From assembly GCA_027491935.1 (NCBI GenBank), contig JAOZGB010000006.1, positions 1-49,210 on the forward strand: a DNA stretch of 49,210 nt, written 5' to 3'. This DNA is from Thermoproteota archaeon (GTDB lineage: Archaea > Korarchaeota > Korarchaeia > Korarchaeales > JAOZGB01). This document shows positions 45,901 to 49,210 of this stretch, one piece after another. The notes below the pieces were generated by a model. That model saw only the letters and a list, made by a program, of their open reading frames with translations, had not been told where the DNA came from and did no database searches. Both the position numbers and the translations under genes were made by a program. Numbering within the stretch: position 1 is the first letter of the stretch; each line of letters begins with the position of its first letter.

Positions 45901-46224
45901 AGCAATCCAGTCCTGTACGCTGGCGTATGGTTCGAGATCAAGGATGCGGATGAAAACATCTACGGCGGCGAGTGGAGGCAGCAGGACCTGCCCCTAGGCC
46001 AGAGCAGTGTTGAGTTTCAGTGGGTTGTCCCAGACGACATGGAGCCTGGAGACTACAGGGTTGTATGCGGCGTCTACAACTTCGCAACCAACGAGAAACA
46101 GATAACAATAACAACAAGAACAAAAATGGCAGCTGTGATATTCGTGTCGCTTTCATTAATGTCTCTTATCCTGGATAGAATAAGGAAATCCCTACTCCCA
46201 TTTTTTGAAAGGGAGCTTAAGTGA
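42922..46224 (+). CDS. Secreted clostripain-family (C11) protease with CARDB-like repeats and C-terminal TM
   Basis: EWTFMVYMDADNNLED; ILWDHGSGW (His); LGFDACLM (Cys); repeated beta modules; C-terminal AAVIFVSLSLMSLILDRIRK. Confidence 0.88.
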   Translation: MINVHQIKHRTVILALITLMLLSPDFKIYISQTPKEWTFMVYMDADNNLEDAGIDDLNEMEFAGSTTDVNIIVLLDRIPGYDSSNGDWTTTKIYYVTYDPDGVDGTIDSQELLDAGEKNMGDPATLIWYVEWVIANYPAQKYAVILWDHGSGWRRTEESRVKAVCVDDTSNDELTTWELKTAFNQIYSDTGVIIDLLGFDACLMHNTEVDYQLREHINVFVASEETEPWDGWPYDWILENLTSDPTMTPEELGAVIADKYIQSYITGHQSGSDVTQSAVKKEELINVSDAVDYFAQQLINKMLQYHAEMEQARNNVQEFYYTYYIDLYHYAELIYQQISDPDIREAAQWLMENISKAVIYEGHDSGNPNAHGLSIYFPATQTEYDSQYENLDFAADTNWDEFLNLYYNPPTAQYDVAVTSLEAPPYVPPGTTIKVNGTITNQGSREATNIEVNLLINGSIEDTTTIPTLTPGASQKVQFQWTPTEEADYNITIAAILVGDEIPQNNWMSKIVTTTPKQILLVEDDNQNTVRNSRGDGSSPQEFQQILDSLGYTYIVWRETTDGRPTIEFMSQFPVVIWTCGDLYGGTIDDQDQQLLAGYVFGGGCLLLEGDDIGYDHQGSGDWFMNSVAHATYVADHSNTGTYVTVLEDHPITQGLPSQIYLSGGDGCPWPDEIQPVNGSIALMGYTSWTTGYSLTAYNGSNGDGKVVYMAFSLDGLAQEYQQQLVQNIIEWLLPPGEFNVTVVEVSSDKYAYDWGEAATIQVTVNVSNGPRDVYVWVEIYNDTWGSWTLAHSDYMLVSLPDTGLATYTFTWIVPSGEAGHHMVKAGVSSSDWSTLYDVGWHEIAVGPSARVVSLTLDRDPPYYMPGEAVTVNLTIEADGARSVTCNPWVESHTTDWDVEHTGYTTVTLNPGDTYSYIATYILPSDASGGWHAFKGGAATTDWQLIYDITGTVGQLAPYLVQGNIVVVEVQTDKDSYSPGETVYITMVVDNQGSNPVLYAGVWFEIKDADENIYGGEWRQQDLPLGQSSVEFQWVVPDDMEPGDYRVVCGVYNFATNEKQITITTRTKMAAVIFVSLSLMSLILDRIRKSLLPFFERELK

Positions 46225-47309
46225 GATTTTGGATAGATTTCACTCACCCAGCACATGTGAATTGGTTCGCCCCGGTAGCATACAAAATTAGAGCTAATGG
46301 GTACAAGCTGCTTCTGACGGTAAGAGATGATACCGAGACAGTACATCTATTACGGTATTGGTTTAAGGACTTTAAAGTAGTTGGAAGTTATGGCGGCCCA
46401 TCACTTGAGGATAAGCTGAAAGCCTATGCCCGAAGGGTAACTCTACTATCTAAGATTTTAAGGCATCTTAAAGTTGGAGCTTTGCTTACACACTCGCCTG
46501 ACTCTACGTGGACCGCCTACTACTATAATATTCCCATAGTCGTGGTCACAGATGAGCCTCATGCCAAGGCAGTCTCAAAATTGACACTTCCTCTTGCGGA
46601 TAGAGTGATATCTCCTTCTGTAATCGGTTTAGAAAGGCTATTAAGCTTCGGTGCCTGTAGAGAGAAGATAATGTTTTTCAAAGGTGTCACGGAGTACTCA
46701 GCTATAAAAATGATGGAGAAGATAGATGTAGATGTTATTAGAGAGTTGAACCTTGATTCAAGCAGGCCTGTTGCAACTGTTAGGCTACCAGCATGGAAGT
46801 CTTCATTTCTACAGGGAAATCCCTATCTACCCTTGATTTACCGACTAATTAAGTCCGCTGTACGCTACCTTTTGGAAAAATATGACTGCCAAGTGGTTAT
46901 ACTACCAAGAGACTTGGGAGAGGCTCCTTTATTCAAGGAATATTATAGGAAAGGGGTAATTATACCCTCAACTCCGGTATACGGTTTAAAACTTTTTCAG
47001 ACCTCTAAAATAGTAATAACAGGGGGAAGTGCAACTGCTAGGGAGTCTTCCCTGCTTGGAACTCCAACATTGCTATGTATGCCACCTCTCACAGATTATA
47101 GGTCAGGTTTGATGCCTGAAGACGAGTATCTTAGAGATTCGGGATTGATATTCTCCACCTACAACGAGCACGAGATTAGAGATTTCATAGACAGGGTTAT
47201 GTCAGGTGATTACGACATATCTAAGGCTGTTAAAAAGGTAACTTCAAACTTTGAAGACCCCTCTGATTTAATGGTAAAGGCTATACTTTCGGTTGCTAAA
47301 GACGAATAA
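46221..47309 (+). CDS. DUF354 family protein
   Basis: MRFWIDFTHPAHVNWFAPVAYKIRANGYKLLLTVRDDTETVHLL; ITGGSATARESSLLGTP; GTG start overlapping upstream stop. Confidence 0.82.
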   Translation: MRFWIDFTHPAHVNWFAPVAYKIRANGYKLLLTVRDDTETVHLLRYWFKDFKVVGSYGGPSLEDKLKAYARRVTLLSKILRHLKVGALLTHSPDSTWTAYYYNIPIVVVTDEPHAKAVSKLTLPLADRVISPSVIGLERLLSFGACREKIMFFKGVTEYSAIKMMEKIDVDVIRELNLDSSRPVATVRLPAWKSSFLQGNPYLPLIYRLIKSAVRYLLEKYDCQVVILPRDLGEAPLFKEYYRKGVIIPSTPVYGLKLFQTSKIVITGGSATARESSLLGTPTLLCMPPLTDYRSGLMPEDEYLRDSGLIFSTYNEHEIRDFIDRVMSGDYDISKAVKKVTSNFEDPSDLMVKAILSVAKDE

Positions 47310-47341
47310 TAGTTTAAAGGTTAGCCTCTATATCATCTTTC

Positions 47342-48310
47342 TTGGATATGAGTAGGAAGGTAATCGTAACGGGAGGGGCGGGATTTATTGGAAGCCATGT
47401 AGTGGATGAACTCGTTAGAAGAGGCGCTGAAGTAATTATTATAGACGACTTCTCCGCTGGAAGACTTAGCAATATAAGACATGTTTTAGACAGGGTTAAA
47501 CTCATCAAGGCTAGCATCCTGAATCCAGAGACTTACAGAAATGAGTTTAGGGGGGCAGACCTGGTGATCCACGAGGCCGCCCTGGCCGACATAGCAGGAT
47601 GCGAACTAAACAAAAAGATGGCAATCAAGGTTAACATTGAAGGTACATTAAAGGTTCTTGAAACGTGCGTCTGGGCTGACGTGGAAAAATTTGTATTCAT
47701 AAGCTCAGCTGGAGTACATGGCAACAATCACAACTCAAACTTTATACTTAGCGAGGAAACAGCATATGCGCCACTTTCAATATATGGGATGACAAAAGCG
47801 GCAGGTGAGCAGCTAACAAAGTTATTTCAAAGGAACTACGGCCTAAGAAACGTTATATTACGATACTTTTCGATATATGGACCTAGACAGATCCCGAAGA
47901 ATAACAGTACTTCCGGCGCTGTAGCTATATTCACAAATCGTGCGATAAGAGGCCTAGACATAGTGGTTCACGGTAGCGGAAAACAGATAAGAGACTTTAC
48001 ATATGTAGTCGACACTGCAAAATATACAGTTGAAGCAGCCTTGAAAATAGAAAATGAAACTGTAAATATTGGGACAGGTATACCTACCCGAATAATAGAC
48101 CTTGCTAAAATCATCAAAGAAGTAGTAAATCCAAAGGTTAAAATTAGATTTGGACCGAGGCCGAAATATGATGCAGACGGCGGCTACGCTGATACAAGCA
48201 AGCTTGTAAAGCTTTTAGGAGGCAAGCCTTCAACCAAGCTTACCAACGGTATAAAGAGATACCTCCGGTGGGTCAAATTAAACTATCAAAGTGTAAATGT
48301 AGGCTATTAA
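47342..48310 (+). CDS. NAD-dependent sugar epimerase/dehydratase (SDR, GalE-like)
   Basis: VTGGAGFIGSHVVDEL, ISSAGVHG, YGMTKAAGE, RYFSIYGPRQ. Confidence 0.9.
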   Translation: MDMSRKVIVTGGAGFIGSHVVDELVRRGAEVIIIDDFSAGRLSNIRHVLDRVKLIKASILNPETYRNEFRGADLVIHEAALADIAGCELNKKMAIKVNIEGTLKVLETCVWADVEKFVFISSAGVHGNNHNSNFILSEETAYAPLSIYGMTKAAGEQLTKLFQRNYGLRNVILRYFSIYGPRQIPKNNSTSGAVAIFTNRAIRGLDIVVHGSGKQIRDFTYVVDTAKYTVEAALKIENETVNIGTGIPTRIIDLAKIIKEVVNPKVKIRFGPRPKYDADGGYADTSKLVKLLGGKPSTKLTNGIKRYLRWVKLNYQSVNVGY

Positions 48311-49177
48311 TAATTGCAAGCTCCAACAGGCTAAAACTATCTCCCACTCCTTGAGATTGAAATACTTAATTAAGAGATGTGGGATAGTTAAAGTCCTATC
48401 CGTTAACAATAGACTACCGTTAGAGGTAGGTTTCGGCGGAGAATGTTTATAAGGTATGATTCTCCTCTGGCTGACCTGCCTTAGAACAAAATCCAAGGAG
48501 TAAGGAACCATTAATGCCCATAAAGCAGTACTATTACCTGAAATAATGAAGGCAGACGCTGTAAATCCCCCGTAGAAGAATGTACCTACATTTCCAGGGA
48601 ATATTCTAGAAGGATATAAGTTAAACAACATAAAGGATATCATGGCAACTATATAAGAGTCTAAGAAGGGATTGTAACCTATTATGAAACGCAGAAAAAG
48701 TATATTAATCAATGCTAAGCCTGTTTCCAAACCGTTAAAGCCTGCATACGTGTTTGATAGATTAAGAAAACACACGTACAGGACTGCATCTAAGACAACC
48801 ATCGCAACCCCATAATGATATAGCTCTGGGACCAATGTAGCAAATGATATAAGTCCAATAAGAACTTTGGCTTTATACCGGAATCCAAAAAAATCATCTA
48901 CTAATCCGAAAACCCCGCAAATGATGGCAGCAATAAAAGTAAGCATCCATTTCCGTATTGAAAAAAGGCTGAACCCAAGGAAAACTTTAGACAATAACAG
49001 ATTTATGATGAAACCTATAATCACGGAAATTCCGCCTATCCTGGGAATTCTACTGTAAGAAGGCTTATTCGTGTCAACACCTAAAATCTTAAACTTGCAT
49101 AAAATACGCCTCGACGCCTCTATAATCGAAACACAGACAACAAACTGGACAAAATAATAGGGGATAATTAGCTGCAT
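48278..49177 (-). CDS. GT4 family glycosyl-1-phosphate transferase (AglH-like)
   Basis: GGISVIIGF, GLVDDFFGFRYKAKVLIG, NTYAGFNGLETG, FPGNVGTFFYG. Confidence 0.85.
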   Translation of the reverse strand: MQLIIPYYFVQFVVCVSIIEASRRILCKFKILGVDTNKPSYSRIPRIGGISVIIGFIINLLLSKVFLGFSLFSIRKWMLTFIAAIICGVFGLVDDFFGFRYKAKVLIGLISFATLVPELYHYGVAMVVLDAVLYVCFLNLSNTYAGFNGLETGLALINILFLRFIIGYNPFLDSYIVAMISFMLFNLYPSRIFPGNVGTFFYGGFTASAFIISGNSTALWALMVPYSLDFVLRQVSQRRIIPYKHSPPKPTSNGSLLLTDRTLTIPHLLIKYFNLKEWEIVLACWSLQLLIAYIYTLIV

Positions 49178-49210
49178 GTTATCTTCTTTTCTCCTTTCAA
49201 CAGTCTGAGG

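Overview
Archaeal chromosome segment, probably a thermophile; lineage not assigned. Evidence: archaeal tRNA-Leu with a probable short intron, Nob1 with zinc ribbon, AglH-like transferase, TTTATAAA-type promoters. It divides near an intact tRNA-Leu(CAA) gene at ~12.97-13.07 kb. (A) 1-12.9 kb is accessory and partly decayed: DNA-repair/radical-SAM/DUF3795 genes, two CPBP proteases, a toxin-antitoxin cluster (VapBC, broken RelE/ParE, MNT/HEPN with frameshifted HEPN), a SpoIIM-like membrane protein plus wHTH regulator preceded by a 3x26-bp palindromic TATA-containing array, and wrecked methyltransferase, SET-domain and ABC-ATPase genes. (B) 13-49 kb is dense and intact: nob1-nadK, FMN glutamate-synthase domain, Fe-ADH, ManC-like; a MoxR/DUF58/DUF4350/transglutaminase-like envelope module; an Hdr(CBA)-MvhD-FrhB/FdhB-like-HdrD-like-PfkB-CDP-alcohol transferase-TfrB/TfrA-like redox run; DUF835 protein, TtuA-like thiolase, GT-C-like protein, large C11 protease, and a surface-glycan gene set. 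Best leads: (1) the transglutaminase-like protein in the MoxR operon has lost catalytic Cys (Ser) and His (Arg); (2) the contiguous Hdr/fumarate-reductase-like run has a TfrB lacking its CCG domain, a separate HdrD-like gene and a flavoprotein lacking the covalent-FAD His; (3) the palindromic TATA array has a near-identical solitary site 4.9 kb away. All calls are from reading sequence and motifs; no database search was run.
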